Shown here piece after piece: positions 41,304 through 52,103 of a stretch of 64,000 nucleotides of DNA. The DNA is taken from contig CASENM010000018.1 of the NCBI GenBank assembly GCA_949289295.1, positions 1 to 64,000 on the forward strand. The letters run 5' to 3'. The position numbers and the translations under genes were made by a program. Below the pieces are notes generated by a model that was given only the letters and a program-made list of their open reading frames with translations, was not told the DNA's origin and searched no databases. The stretch comes from an uncultured Bacteroides sp. (GTDB lineage: Bacteria > Bacteroidota > Bacteroidia > Bacteroidales > Bacteroidaceae). The first letter of the stretch is position 1, and each line of letters begins with the position of its first letter.

Positions 41304-43435
41304 TACCTGGACAAAAATACATCATACGACGCTATACATTCATTCTGCTGATTATGACACTTTTTGTCATTGCAGTCATTACAAAGGCAGCTGTAATCAT
41401 GTTTGCCGAACGCCAATATTGGCAGGTTGTGGCTGACATGTTCGTCAAAGAAAATGTAAATATACCACCTACGCGCGGAAACATTATCTCTGCTGACGGC
41501 AAACTGATGGCAAGCAGTCTGCCCGAATATAAGATTTATATGGACTTCAAGACATGCAAGAATGCCGGGAACGACACGACACTCATGAATCATCTGACCG
41601 AGATATGCGAAGGGTTGCATCAGATATTTCCGGACAAAAGCGCACGTGAATTCCGCCGCCACATCCTGAGGGGAAGGAGATTAGGAAGCCAGAACTATCT
41701 GCTATATCCCAGACGAATTTCGTATATTGAATGTAAAGAAGTCAAGAAGTTGCCTGTTTTCAACTTGAACAAATACAAAGGCGGATTCATCGAACTTGCA
41801 TTCAACCAACGCAAAAAACCTTTCGGCTCACTGGCCGCACGCACATTGGGAGACATGTATCCGGACACCACACTAGGGGCAAAAAACGGTATCGAGCTGA
41901 CGTATGATTCCATTCTTAAAGGAAGATATGGGACCATCCACCGGCAAAAGGTCATGAACAAATATCTGGATATCATCGACACCCCACCGATTGACGGATG
42001 TGACATTATCACAACCATTGATGTAGAAATACAGGACATCGCCGAGAAAGCACTGGTCGACCAGCTCAAGAATCTGGAAGCCCAGTCCGGAGTAGCCATT
42101 GTCATGGAAGTCGCTACGGGTGAAGTAAAAGCAAGTGTCAACATGACACGAGCCAATGACGGGAAATATTACGAAATGCGCAACAATGCGGTAAGCAACC
42201 TGATGGAACCGGGATCGACTTTCAAGACGGCTTCTCTCATGGTAGCTCTGGAAGACGGTTATATCACACCCGATTATGTGGTAGACACCGGCAAGGGAAT
42301 CGTCAAGATGCACGGACGCTTCATGAAAGACTGGAACTGGCATCACGAAGGATACGGGAAAATTAATGTGACACAAATTCTCGGTTATTCCTCAAATGTA
42401 GGGGTTTCCACAATCATTGAAAAATTCTACGGAGACAATCCGCAGAAATTTATCGACGGGTTACGTAGAATGAGCATTGACAAGCCGCTCAATCTGGGCT
42501 TTGTAGGCGAGGCAAGCCCCCGCATATACGGTCCGAAAGAACGCAGTTATTTCCCCAAGACAACTCTGCCATGGATGAGTATCGGCTATGAGACAATGTT
42601 TCCGCCTATCTATCTGCTGAATTTCTACAATGCCATTGCAAACAATGGCATAATGGTCAAGCCGAAATTCGTAAAAGCAATTGCAAAAGACGGAGAAATT
42701 ATACAAGAATTTCCGACTGAAATAGTCAACCCTAAAATTTGTTCAGACACAACACTGGACCAAATACGTTATATGCTTCAGAAAGTAGTGTCTGACGGAC
42801 TGGCTAAACAGGCAGGAAGCGAACAATTCCATGTTTCAGGAAAGACCGGCACCGCTCAGATTTCACAGGGGAAACAAGGGTATAAGGCAGAAAAGACCAA
42901 GTATCAGGTAAGTTTCTGCGGTTTCTTCCCTTCCGAATCCCCCCAATACAGCTGTATTGTCTCCATAGTAGACCCAAATGGTTATCCCTCGGGAGGTGTA
43001 CAGGCTGGAAGCGTTTTCAGCCGCATTGCGGAACGTATCTATGCCAAACATCTGTATCGGGATCTGACGCAAGCCAAAGATTCGGCATCCATTCTGATAC
43101 CGGACATCAAACGCGGCGATATCCGTGAAGCAGCATTGGTGTTGAGAACCCTTGAAGTGCACAGTAACAGTGAGACAATCACTGCCGGACATACACCAAT
43201 ATGGGGAAATGCCGTTTGTACAACCAATTATGCAAACCTGAAAAAGACAAACAACGACGAAAAACGACTCGTGCCAAACGTAAAAGGAATGGGAGCGAAA
43301 GACGCTGTATTTCTGTTGGAAAGCAAAGGTCTGCATGTCAGACTGTCTGGTATAGGCAAAGTGACCCAACAAAGTATTTCGCCCGGATCATTCCTGCATA
43401 AAGGACAAACCATTACACTGACTCTAAACAATTGA
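41300..43435 (+). CDS. ftsI: Penicillin-binding protein (FtsI-type transpeptidase) with PASTA domain
   Basis: 711 residues. An N-terminal membrane helix (about 12-35), the PBP dimerisation domain, then the transpeptidase domain: SxxK with nucleophile Ser 306 (EPGSTFK), SSN in [10 protein letters not shown] and KTG at about residue 515 (SGKTGTAQ). A C-terminal PASTA domain (about 645-710, [19 protein letters not shown]) is present, unlike in E. coli FtsI. It cross-links septal peptidoglycan. It overlaps ftsL by 4 nt and precedes murE by 4 nt. Confidence 0.93.
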
Positions 43436-43439
43436 TGAA

Positions 43440-44897
43440 ATGAAACTGAACGAAATTCTAAACGCTGTCAATATACGCGACACCAAAGGCAATGCCAATC
43501 CGGAGATTACCGGCATTCAGATAGACTCCCGACACATCAAACCGGGAAATATGTTCGTGGCTGTAAAAGGGACCCAGACAGACGGACATTCTTATATTAC
43601 GAAAGCTATCGAAAACGGTGCCGTCGCCATCGTATGCGAAACAATTCCGGAAAACTTGAACGACAAAGTAACTTACATCAAGGTATCTGACACGGAAGAA
43701 GCAGTCGGGAAACTGGCCACGACTTTTTACGGAGACCCTACATCCAAACTTGATCTGATAGGAGTGACCGGGACTAATGGAAAAACAACGACAGCTACTT
43801 TATTATATGAAACATTCCGCAAATTCGGGTATAAGACAGGACTGATTTCTACAGTATGCAACTACATTGACGGTGAGCCGATTCCTACAGACCACACCAC
43901 TCCTGACCCCATCACGCTTAACCAATTGCTGGGACGTATGGCAGACGAAGGATGCAAATACGCATTTATGGAAGTAAGTTCACACTCAATCGCTCAAAAA
44001 AGAATCGGAGGCCTTAAGTTTGCGGGAGGTATTTTCACCAACATCACACGCGACCATCTGGACTATCACAAAACATTCGACAATTATCTGAAAGCCAAGA
44101 AAGCGTTTTTCGACGGACTTCCTAAAACCGCTTTTGCGCTGACAAATGCAGACGACAGAAACGGCATGGTAATGGTGCAAAACACAAAAGCAAAAACTGT
44201 GACCTATTCACTTCGGACACTGGCCGATTTTAAAGGGAAAGTGCTGGAGGATGGATTTGAAGGTATGATGATGGACATAAACAACCGGGAAGTAAATGTA
44301 CAGTTCATCGGACATTTCAATGCATACAATCTGCTTGCCGTCTATGGTGCAGCCTGTCTGCTGGGAAAATCGCCCGAAGATGTCCTTGTCATATTAAGCA
44401 CATTACACCCGGTCTCGGGAAGATTCGAAGCACTCCGCTCTCCTAAAGGTTATACAGCTATTGTAGACTATGCGCATACCCCCGATGCACTGGTCAACGT
44501 ACTGGACACCATCCACGAAGTGCTGAAAGGAAGAGGACAAATCATCACAGTAGTTGGAGCAGGAGGAAATCGTGACAAAGGAAAACGTCCGTTAATGGCC
44601 AAAGAATCGGCCAAACGCAGCGATAAAGTAATCGTGACCTCCGACAACCCACGATTTGAAGAACCACAAGACATCATCAACGATATGCTGGCAGGTTTGA
44701 CACAAGAAGATAACGCCAGAGTTATCAGTATCGTTGACCGGAAAGAAGCCATCCGCACAGCATGTATGCTGGCAAAACCGGGAGATGTAATCCTGGTAGC
44801 CGGAAAAGGCCATGAGAACTATCAGGAAATCAAAGGTGTCAAGCACCATTTTGACGACAAAGAAGTACTGGAATATATATTTGAGAACGAACGTTAA
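43440..44897 (+). CDS. murE: UDP-MurNAc-L-Ala-D-Glu:meso-diaminopimelate ligase
   Basis: 485 residues. Mur ligase architecture: N-terminal UDP-binding domain ([18 protein letters not shown]), ATP-binding loop [14 protein letters not shown], central HTTPDP, and the C-terminal DNPR motif (SDNPRFEEP) that marks meso-diaminopimelate as the amino acid rather than lysine. It adds the third residue of the wall stem peptide. It sits in the usual order between ftsI and mraY. Confidence 0.95.
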   Translation: MKLNEILNAVNIRDTKGNANPEITGIQIDSRHIKPGNMFVAVKGTQTDGHSYITKAIENGAVAIVCETIPENLNDKVTYIKVSDTEEAVGKLATTFYGDPTSKLDLIGVTGTNGKTTTATLLYETFRKFGYKTGLISTVCNYIDGEPIPTDHTTPDPITLNQLLGRMADEGCKYAFMEVSSHSIAQKRIGGLKFAGGIFTNITRDHLDYHKTFDNYLKAKKAFFDGLPKTAFALTNADDRNGMVMVQNTKAKTVTYSLRTLADFKGKVLEDGFEGMMMDINNREVNVQFIGHFNAYNLLAVYGAACLLGKSPEDVLVILSTLHPVSGRFEALRSPKGYTAIVDYAHTPDALVNVLDTIHEVLKGRGQIITVVGAGGNRDKGKRPLMAKESAKRSDKVIVTSDNPRFEEPQDIINDMLAGLTQEDNARVISIVDRKEAIRTACMLAKPGDVILVAGKGHENYQEIKGVKHHFDDKEVLEYIFENER

Positions 44898-44918
44898 CAA
44901 CCGCAGCAAAAAGGAGTT

Positions 44919-46187
44919 ATGCTATATTATCTATTTCAATATCTGGAGCAGTTCAATTTTCCGGGGGCACGTATGTTCGGATACGTGTCTTTCCGCTCAT
45001 TGATGGCAATAATCCTTGCTTTATTGATTTCTGCCATCTTCGGAGAATATTTCATCAAACTGCTGAAAAAGAAACAAATCACCGAGACCCAACGAGATGC
45101 CTCCATTGACCCGTTCAATGTAAAGAAAGTTGGTGTACCGACAATGGGAGGAATTATCATCATTGTGGCTATTCTAATTCCGTGCCTGTTGCTGGGTAAG
45201 TTGCACAATATATACATGATACTGATGCTCATAACAACTCTGTGGCTGGGTACCCTCGGCTTCCTGGATGACTATATCAAAGTATTCATGAAGGACAAAG
45301 AAGGATTGCACGGAAAATTTAAGATTATAGGACAAGTAGGACTGGGACTGATAGTCGGGCTTACATTATATTTAAGTCCGGATGTTGTCATCCGGGAAAA
45401 CATAGAAATCCAACAAAACGGACGTGTCGTGGATGTTGTCCATAAAAACATGAATGAAAAATCAACCAAAACAACTATTCCGTTTTTTAAGAACAACAAC
45501 CTGGACTATGCCGACTTTGTAGGATTTATGGGCCAACATGCTCAGGCCGCCGGCTGGATTGTATTTGTGCTGATTACTATTTTTGTAGTGACTGCCGTTT
45601 CCAACGGAGCAAACCTCAATGACGGGATGGACGGAATGGCGGCAGGAAACTCGGCCATCATTGGAGTGACACTCGGAATATTGGCATACGTATCCAGTCA
45701 TATTGAATACGCCCAATACCTGAATATCATGTATATCCCCGGAAGTGAAGAACTGGTCATCTTCATTTGTGCCTTCATAGGTGCACTCATCGGATTTTTA
45801 TGGTACAATGCATTCCCGGCACAAGTGTTCATGGGCGACACGGGTAGCCTCACCATCGGTGGAATCATTGCTGTATTTGCCATCATCATCCATAAGGAAC
45901 TGCTGATTCCGATTCTTTGCGGAATATTTCTGGTCGAGAATCTTTCGGTCATCCTGCAAGTCAAATATTTCCAGCGTGGCAAGAAAAAAGGGATCAAACA
46001 GCGTATCTTCAAACGCACACCGATTCACGACCATTTCCGCACAACGATGGCACAGCTTGACCCTAACTGTACATATATGTTCACACGCCCTCGGAGCGTA
46101 TTTCATGAATCAAAGATTACAGTCCGTTTCTGGATTGTAACTATCGTATTAGCAGCAATAACTATTATAACTTTAAAGATAAGGTAA
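44919..46187 (+). CDS. mraY: Phospho-MurNAc-pentapeptide transferase
   Basis: 422 residues with about ten membrane helices. Signatures: VGVPTMGGIIII, FLDDYIKV (metal-binding Asp pair), NDGMDGMAAG and the HHFE-type motif region (HDHFRT). It transfers phospho-MurNAc-pentapeptide to undecaprenyl phosphate, making lipid I at the inner membrane. It is about 60 residues longer than E. coli MraY because of a loop near residues 160-210 (NIEIQQNGRVVDVVHKN), as is common in Bacteroidetes. Confidence 0.95.
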   Translation: MLYYLFQYLEQFNFPGARMFGYVSFRSLMAIILALLISAIFGEYFIKLLKKKQITETQRDASIDPFNVKKVGVPTMGGIIIIVAILIPCLLLGKLHNIYMILMLITTLWLGTLGFLDDYIKVFMKDKEGLHGKFKIIGQVGLGLIVGLTLYLSPDVVIRENIEIQQNGRVVDVVHKNMNEKSTKTTIPFFKNNNLDYADFVGFMGQHAQAAGWIVFVLITIFVVTAVSNGANLNDGMDGMAAGNSAIIGVTLGILAYVSSHIEYAQYLNIMYIPGSEELVIFICAFIGALIGFLWYNAFPAQVFMGDTGSLTIGGIIAVFAIIIHKELLIPILCGIFLVENLSVILQVKYFQRGKKKGIKQRIFKRTPIHDHFRTTMAQLDPNCTYMFTRPRSVFHESKITVRFWIVTIVLAAITIITLKIR

Positions 46188-46193
46188 AAAGTC

Positions 46194-47528
46194 ATGGCAA
46201 AAAGAATTGTCATATTAGGAGCTGGCGAAAGCGGCACGGGAGCTGCCGTTTTAGCACAAAAGAAAGGATTCGATACATTTGTATCAGACACTTCCCTCAT
46301 CAAAGACCAATATAAACAAATGCTTGATGAGAGAGGAATCAAATGGGAAGAAGGACAGCACACGGAAGCACTCATTTTAAATGCAGATGAAGTGATAAAG
46401 AGTCCGGGCATCCCGAATGATGCGCCTGTCATACTCAAACTGAAAGCACAAGGTACACCTGTCATTTCCGAAATTGAATTTGCGGGAAGATATACAAACG
46501 CCAAAATGATTTGTATCACAGGAAGCAACGGAAAAACCACTACAACTTCGCTGATTTATCATATATTCAAGAAGGCGGGACTAAACGTGGGATTGGCCGG
46601 GAATATCGGCAGAAGCCTGGCGTATCAAGTGGCTGAATGCAAATTCGATTATTATGTAATTGAACTGAGCAGTTTCCAACTCGACAATATGTATAAGTTC
46701 CACGCCAATATTGCCGTGCTGATGAATATCACTCCCGACCATCTGGACAGATACAACTACCAGATGCAGAACTATGTGGATGCAAAATTCCGGATTATTC
46801 AAAATCAGACCGATGATGATGCATTTGTCTTCTGGAACGATGACCCCATCATCCAAAAAGAGCTTCATAAATATGGCATTCACGGACAATATTTTCCTTT
46901 CGCAGAGAAAAAAGATGAGGGGCTGGCTGCCTTTACTGAAGACAACAAAGTGTACTTTACACGCCCGATGGCATTCAATATGGAACAGGAAGAACTGGCT
47001 TTGACCGGCACTCATAATCTGTTCAACTCCATGGCCGCAGGCATTTCAGCCAATATCGCCGGAATCCATAAAGAATGTATCCGTGAAGCTCTGAAAGATT
47101 TTAAAGGAGTCGAGCACCGACTGGAAAAGGTGGCACGGGTCAGAGGAGTAGATTATATAAATGACTCCAAAGCAACCAATGTCAATTCATGCTGGTACGC
47201 CTTACAAAGCATGAAGACTAAAACAATACTGATACTGGGAGGAAAAGACAAAGGAAATGACTATAATGAAATAGCCAGTCTGGTAAAAGAAAAATGTACC
47301 GGACTGATATTCTTAGGACTCCATAATGAAAAGTTACATTCATTCTTTGACGGATTCGGACTGCCGACAGCAGACGTACAAAGTATGCAAGAGGCCGTAA
47401 ACGAGGCCTATAAGATGGCTGAGCCGGGAGAAACTGTTCTTCTGAGTCCTTGCTGTGCCAGCTTCGACCTGTTCAAAAGCTACGAAGATCGTGGAGACCA
47501 ATTTAAAGAATGTGTGAGAAACCTATAA
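46194..47528 (+). CDS. murD: UDP-MurNAc-L-alanine:D-glutamate ligase
   Basis: 444 residues. Rossmann-like N-terminus IVILGAGESGTGAA, ATP loop CITGSNGKTTTTSL, ITPDHLDRY and VEHRLEKV with the conserved His/Arg, then YINDSKATN and LSPCCASFDLF in the C-terminal domain. It adds D-glutamate as the second residue of the stem peptide in the cytoplasm. Seven nt after mraY, 16 nt before ftsW. Confidence 0.95.
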   Translation: MAKRIVILGAGESGTGAAVLAQKKGFDTFVSDTSLIKDQYKQMLDERGIKWEEGQHTEALILNADEVIKSPGIPNDAPVILKLKAQGTPVISEIEFAGRYTNAKMICITGSNGKTTTTSLIYHIFKKAGLNVGLAGNIGRSLAYQVAECKFDYYVIELSSFQLDNMYKFHANIAVLMNITPDHLDRYNYQMQNYVDAKFRIIQNQTDDDAFVFWNDDPIIQKELHKYGIHGQYFPFAEKKDEGLAAFTEDNKVYFTRPMAFNMEQEELALTGTHNLFNSMAAGISANIAGIHKECIREALKDFKGVEHRLEKVARVRGVDYINDSKATNVNSCWYALQSMKTKTILILGGKDKGNDYNEIASLVKEKCTGLIFLGLHNEKLHSFFDGFGLPTADVQSMQEAVNEAYKMAEPGETVLLSPCCASFDLFKSYEDRGDQFKECVRNL

Positions 47529-47544
47529 ACAAAATCATCCGAAG

Positions 47545-48801
47545 ATGGACCTGCTAAGAAACTTTTTCAAGGGAGACAAGGCAATATGGATTATTTTTCT
47601 GTTCCTGTGCCTGATTTCTATCGTAGAAGTCTTCAGTGCTTCCAGTACGCTTACATACAAAAGTGGAGACCATTGGGGACCTATCACCAATCATCTGACC
47701 ATGCTTCTGGTCGGGACAGTTATCGTATGGATTGTCCACAACATTCCATGCCGCTGGTTCAAAACCTTTATTGCCCTTCTGCCTATTTCATGGATACTTC
47801 TAGGTGCTGTATTTGTGATTGGAGCCATTACCAACGGGGCCAAACGCTGGATTGACCTTGGATTCATACAGTTCCAGCCTTCGGAAATTGCAAAGATGGG
47901 CACAATCATTTCTGTCGCTTTCATATTGTCTAAAATGCAGGAAGAAAAGGGGGCAAACCCAAAAGCATTCAAATATATCATGATTGTCACGCTGTTCACC
48001 TGCGCACTGATTTTCACAGAAAATCTCTCAACATGTGTGTTACTGGCCATCAGTGTCTTCCTGATGATGTTTATCGGGCGTATTCCGATGAAACAGATAG
48101 GACTTCTCGTAGTAACCTGTACATTTCTATTGATAACGGGAGGACTTACAATAAAATTTGTGCCTGCTGAAACATGGGATAAAGTGGGGCTCCACCGTAT
48201 GGTAACCTGGCAGAACCGATTGGAAAGCCACTTCAACAAACAAGAAGTACCCGCTGCCAAGTTCAACATCTATGAGGATTCCCAAGTCGCACATGCAAAT
48301 ATCGCCATTGCATCCAGTAACATTTTAGGAAAAGGACCGGGGAACAGTGTGCAACGTGATTTCCTTTCACAAGCGTTCTCTGATTTCATCTATGCAATCA
48401 TCATCGAAGAGTTGGGGCTTATAGGAGGTGCTTCCGTGGCCATACTCTATATTTTGCTACTGATGCGAATAGGCCGGATAGCCCGCAAATGTGACAAGTC
48501 TTATTATGTATTTCTCATCACAGGCATTGGGATACTGATAATGACCCAAGCCCTGTTCAACATGCTGGTAGCCGTAGGAATCATGCCTGTTACGGGACAG
48601 CCATTGCCACTTATAAGCAAAGGCGGAACATCCACATTAATTAACTGTGTGTACATCGGTATGATATTGAGTATCAGCCGGTACGTAAACGACAGAAAAC
48701 AAGAAGAGGCTAACCAGCTTATTGGCACACAAGAAGGAGAAAGCATGACAGCAACAACAATAGAAAATCCTGAAACTGTGCAGGCAAGCATCAACAAATA
48801 A
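47545..48801 (+). CDS. ftsW: SEDS-family septal peptidoglycan polymerase FtsW
   Basis: 418 residues with about ten membrane helices. The SEDS core is clear: GAKRWIDLGFIQFQPSEIAKMG, LGKGPGNSVQRDFLSQAFSDFIYAI (split here), and GQPLPLISKGGTS. FtsW polymerises glycan strands at the division site with FtsI. Its place in the dcw cluster marks it as FtsW rather than RodA. A hydrophilic tail of about 35 residues (DRKQEEANQLIGTQEG) ends the protein. Confidence 0.93.
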   Translation: MDLLRNFFKGDKAIWIIFLFLCLISIVEVFSASSTLTYKSGDHWGPITNHLTMLLVGTVIVWIVHNIPCRWFKTFIALLPISWILLGAVFVIGAITNGAKRWIDLGFIQFQPSEIAKMGTIISVAFILSKMQEEKGANPKAFKYIMIVTLFTCALIFTENLSTCVLLAISVFLMMFIGRIPMKQIGLLVVTCTFLLITGGLTIKFVPAETWDKVGLHRMVTWQNRLESHFNKQEVPAAKFNIYEDSQVAHANIAIASSNILGKGPGNSVQRDFLSQAFSDFIYAIIIEELGLIGGASVAILYILLLMRIGRIARKCDKSYYVFLITGIGILIMTQALFNMLVAVGIMPVTGQPLPLISKGGTSTLINCVYIGMILSISRYVNDRKQEEANQLIGTQEGESMTATTIENPETVQASINK

Positions 48802-48866
48802 AAATTCACAGAGATTGAAGAAGCTTGAAAAGTTCTTTTTAAATTTGCATTTTAAAGATTACAGTC

Positions 48867-50000
48867 ATGGAAAATAACAGTTTGCGCATTATAGTCAGCG
48901 GCGGTGGAACAGGCGGACACATCTTCCCTGCAATATCCATTGCGAATGCTATTAAGGAACAGCACCCTGATACCGAAATCTTGTTTGTAGGGGCACTAGG
49001 ACGGATGGAAATGCAACGTGTTCCTGCCGCAGGATATAAGATCATAGGGCTGCCAGTGGCCGGATTCGACCGCAAACATCTGCTGAAGAATATAGGTGTC
49101 CTCATCAAACTCTTCCGCAGTCAATGTATGGCAAAAAAAATAATCAAAGGATTCAAGCCGCATGCCGCCGTAGGCGTAGGGGGGTATGCCAGCGGACCTA
49201 CATTGAAAACAGCCGGACAAATGGGAATCCCCACATTGATTCAGGAACAAAATTCTTATGCAGGTGTAACCAATAAACTATTGGCTAAAAGCGCAAAAAA
49301 GATTTGTGTGGCTTACGATGGAATGGAACGTTTTTTCGATAAAGATAAAATCATATTGACGGGAAACCCTGTACGGCAGAACCTGTTAAACAAAAAGATG
49401 AATCGTGAAGAAGCCGTACGTTCATTCGGCCTGGACCCTACCAAGAAAACAGTTCTGATTATTGGAGGAAGCTTAGGCGCACGGACTATCAACAACTGCG
49501 TCATGGAAGCTTTAGACAAAATCAAAGCATCAGACGTACAGTTCATCTGGCAGACGGGAAAAATTTATATCGAAGAAGCGAGACAAGCCGTTAAAAAAGC
49601 AGGCAATCTTTCCATGCTCTACACAACCGACTTCATTTCTGACATGGCTGCAGCCTATAGTGCTGCCGATATAGTCATCAGCCGGGCTGGAGCAGGCTCC
49701 ATATCAGAGTTCTGCCTGCTTGGGAAACCGGTCATTCTGGTTCCTTCACCCAACGTAGCAGAAGACCATCAGACAAAGAATGCACTGGCCTTGGTCAACA
49801 AAGAAGCCGCACTCTATATCAAAGATTCCGAAGCTCCAGAATTGTTGATCGACACAGCTCTCAGAACTGTAAAAGATACAGAAACACTGAAAAGACTCAG
49901 TAAAAACATTACAAAACTGGCTTTCAAGGATTCTGCAAACGTCATTGCAAATGAAGTTTGCAAACTAGCCATAAAATATAAAGAAGAACATGGATGTTAA
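48867..50000 (+). CDS. murG: Undecaprenyl-diphospho-MurNAc-pentapeptide GlcNAc transferase
   Basis: 377 residues. GT-B fold with the first glycine loop GGGTGGHIFPAISIA, GVGGYASGPTL, TLIQEQNSYAG and the UDP-GlcNAc site SRAGAGSISEFCLLGKPVILVPSPNVAEDHQ (quoted in parts). It converts lipid I to lipid II. The last 11 nt overlap murC. Confidence 0.95.
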   Translation: MENNSLRIIVSGGGTGGHIFPAISIANAIKEQHPDTEILFVGALGRMEMQRVPAAGYKIIGLPVAGFDRKHLLKNIGVLIKLFRSQCMAKKIIKGFKPHAAVGVGGYASGPTLKTAGQMGIPTLIQEQNSYAGVTNKLLAKSAKKICVAYDGMERFFDKDKIILTGNPVRQNLLNKKMNREEAVRSFGLDPTKKTVLIIGGSLGARTINNCVMEALDKIKASDVQFIWQTGKIYIEEARQAVKKAGNLSMLYTTDFISDMAAAYSAADIVISRAGAGSISEFCLLGKPVILVPSPNVAEDHQTKNALALVNKEAALYIKDSEAPELLIDTALRTVKDTETLKRLSKNITKLAFKDSANVIANEVCKLAIKYKEEHGC

Positions 50001-51366
50001 TACAATCAAAGCCGTCTATTTTATAGGTGCAGGTGGTATCGGTATGAGCGCACTTGTCCGCTATTTCCTTTCAAAAGGGAAAAAAGTGGGCGGATATGAC
50101 AAAACGCCCACAGAACTGACCCACAAGCTCCAAGACGAAGGGGCAAACATACACTATGAGGAAAATATATCACTCATTCCCGACATCTGCAGAAATCCTG
50201 AAACGACATTGGTGATATATACTCCCGCCATACCGGCAGAACATAAAGAACTAAAATATTTTCAAGCAAATAATTTTGAGATACAAAAACGGGCACAAGT
50301 ACTTGGCATGCTTACCCGCACAGAAAAAGGCATCTGCGTAGCGGGAACTCATGGAAAAACCACAACATCCACTATGACTGCATACCTTATGGACCATTCG
50401 CACGTGGGATGCAATGCCTTTCTGGGAGGAATCTCAAAAAATTATAGTACCAACTTGCTCCTGTCGGACAAAAGTGAATTTGTTGTTATCGAAGCAGACG
50501 AGTTCGACCGCTCTTTTCACTGGCTGACACCATACGCTACCGTTGTCACGGCCACAGATTCAGACCATCTGGACATTTATGGAACACACGAAACCTATCT
50601 GGAAAGCTTCCGGAAATACACTTCACTAATCCGCCCCGATGGCTTTCTGATAATGAAAAAGGGAATCGATCTGACTCCGGATATACAGCAGGGGGTTACG
50701 GTATATACCTATTCAGCTACTGAAGGAGACTTCCATGCTGAAAATATCCGTATCGGTAATGGTGAAATCATATTCGACTTCATCTCTCCACTCGGAGACA
50801 TCAAAGACATACAACTGGGAGTACCCGTATATGTAAACATAGAGAATGGGGTCGCAGCCATGGCTTTGGCGCAAATTGGAGGAGTGACTGACGAAGAAAT
50901 CAAAGCGGCAATGCCCGGATTTAAAGGTGTAGACCGCCGGTTTGACTTCAAAATAAAAAATGACCACACCGTGTTTTTAAGCGACTATGCACATCATCCG
51001 GCAGAAATCCGACAAAGTGTAACATCCATACGCACGCTTTATCCGGACAAAAAAATTACAGCTGTCTTCCAACCACATCTGTACACCCGCACACGCGATT
51101 TCTACAGAGATTTTGCAGACAGCCTCTCCCTGCTCGATGAAGTGATTCTACTCGACATTTATCCGGCCCGAGAAAAACCAATACCAGGTGTCAGCAGCAA
51201 ACTTATCTATGACAACTTACGCCCCGACATGAAAAAATGTCTGTGCAATAAAGAAGAATTGCTCGATTTGCTGAAAACAAAGAAGATTGAGGTACTTATC
51301 ACATTAGGTGCCGGAGATATAGACAATTATGTTACACAAATCTACGAATTACTGAAAGACAAATGA
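49990..51366 (+). CDS. murC: UDP-N-acetylmuramate:L-alanine ligase
   Basis: 458 residues. FIGAGGIGMSALVRYFLSKG at the N-terminus, ATP loop VAGTHGKTTTSTM, EADEFDRSF, DSDHLDIYG, and DYAHHPAEI in the C-terminal domain. It adds L-alanine to UDP-MurNAc, the first stem-peptide step. Overlaps murG by 11 nt and ftsQ by 4 nt. Confidence 0.95.
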   Translation: MDVNTIKAVYFIGAGGIGMSALVRYFLSKGKKVGGYDKTPTELTHKLQDEGANIHYEENISLIPDICRNPETTLVIYTPAIPAEHKELKYFQANNFEIQKRAQVLGMLTRTEKGICVAGTHGKTTTSTMTAYLMDHSHVGCNAFLGGISKNYSTNLLLSDKSEFVVIEADEFDRSFHWLTPYATVVTATDSDHLDIYGTHETYLESFRKYTSLIRPDGFLIMKKGIDLTPDIQQGVTVYTYSATEGDFHAENIRIGNGEIIFDFISPLGDIKDIQLGVPVYVNIENGVAAMALAQIGGVTDEEIKAAMPGFKGVDRRFDFKIKNDHTVFLSDYAHHPAEIRQSVTSIRTLYPDKKITAVFQPHLYTRTRDFYRDFADSLSLLDEVILLDIYPAREKPIPGVSSKLIYDNLRPDMKKCLCNKEELLDLLKTKKIEVLITLGAGDIDNYVTQIYELLKDK

Positions 51367-52100
51367 TGAAACGAATTCTTTTATTCTGCGTGTTGATTGT
51401 GTTATCATGCTATCTGGTTGTAGCCGTTACCGTATTTAACGACCGACCGACAGAAGAGCAATGCAAAGGACTTCAGGTCAGCATAAAAGACAGCATTGAT
51501 TACGGATTTGTCACACCCAAAGACATTGAGCGACTCCTGAAATCCCAACATTTATTCCCCATCGGCCAACCTTTGGGAAAAATCAACATACAAGAGATTG
51601 AACATGAAATCGCGCTTCTTCCTTTTGTCAGTGAAACTGAATGTTACCTCACGACAGGAGGAAACGTAAATGTGGACATTCACCAAAGAATCCCACTTCT
51701 GCGTATCATGAGCGACAATGGAGACAATTACTATATCGACAATAAGGGAAGTATTGTGTCCGCCAAATCCCAAAGTGTTCATGTAGCGGTTGCTACAGGA
51801 TATATTGACCGGAAATTTGCACAAAATGAACTTTTTGCACTGGGACAATTTCTGCAGTCTGACCCATTCTGGGATGCACAAGTCGAGCAAATACATGTGA
51901 CTCCCAAAAAAGAGCTTGAAATCGTTCCCAGGGTAGGTGATCATATTCTTTTTTTAGGAAAAGCAGAAGATTATGAGGAAAAATTCAGTAAATTGCAAAC
52001 GTTTTATAAAGAAGCGCTGAATCAGGTAGGATGGAACAAGTACCAACGAATCAGCATCGAATTCAAGAACCAGATTATCGGAACAAAAAAAGAAAATTGA
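51363..52100 (+). CDS. ftsQ: Cell-division protein FtsQ
   Basis: 245 residues, bitopic: helix at about residues 4-22 (LLFCVLIVLSCYLVVAVTVF), then a periplasmic POTRA-like region (YGFVTPKDIERLLKSQ, LPFVSETECYLTTGGNVNV) and the FtsQ domain (QRIPLLRIMSDNGDNYYID). FtsQ connects early and late division proteins. Conservation is modest, but position between murC and ftsA and the topology support the call. Confidence 0.87.
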   Translation: MMKRILLFCVLIVLSCYLVVAVTVFNDRPTEEQCKGLQVSIKDSIDYGFVTPKDIERLLKSQHLFPIGQPLGKINIQEIEHEIALLPFVSETECYLTTGGNVNVDIHQRIPLLRIMSDNGDNYYIDNKGSIVSAKSQSVHVAVATGYIDRKFAQNELFALGQFLQSDPFWDAQVEQIHVTPKKELEIVPRVGDHILFLGKAEDYEEKFSKLQTFYKEALNQVGWNKYQRISIEFKNQIIGTKKEN

Positions 52101-52103
52101 TAT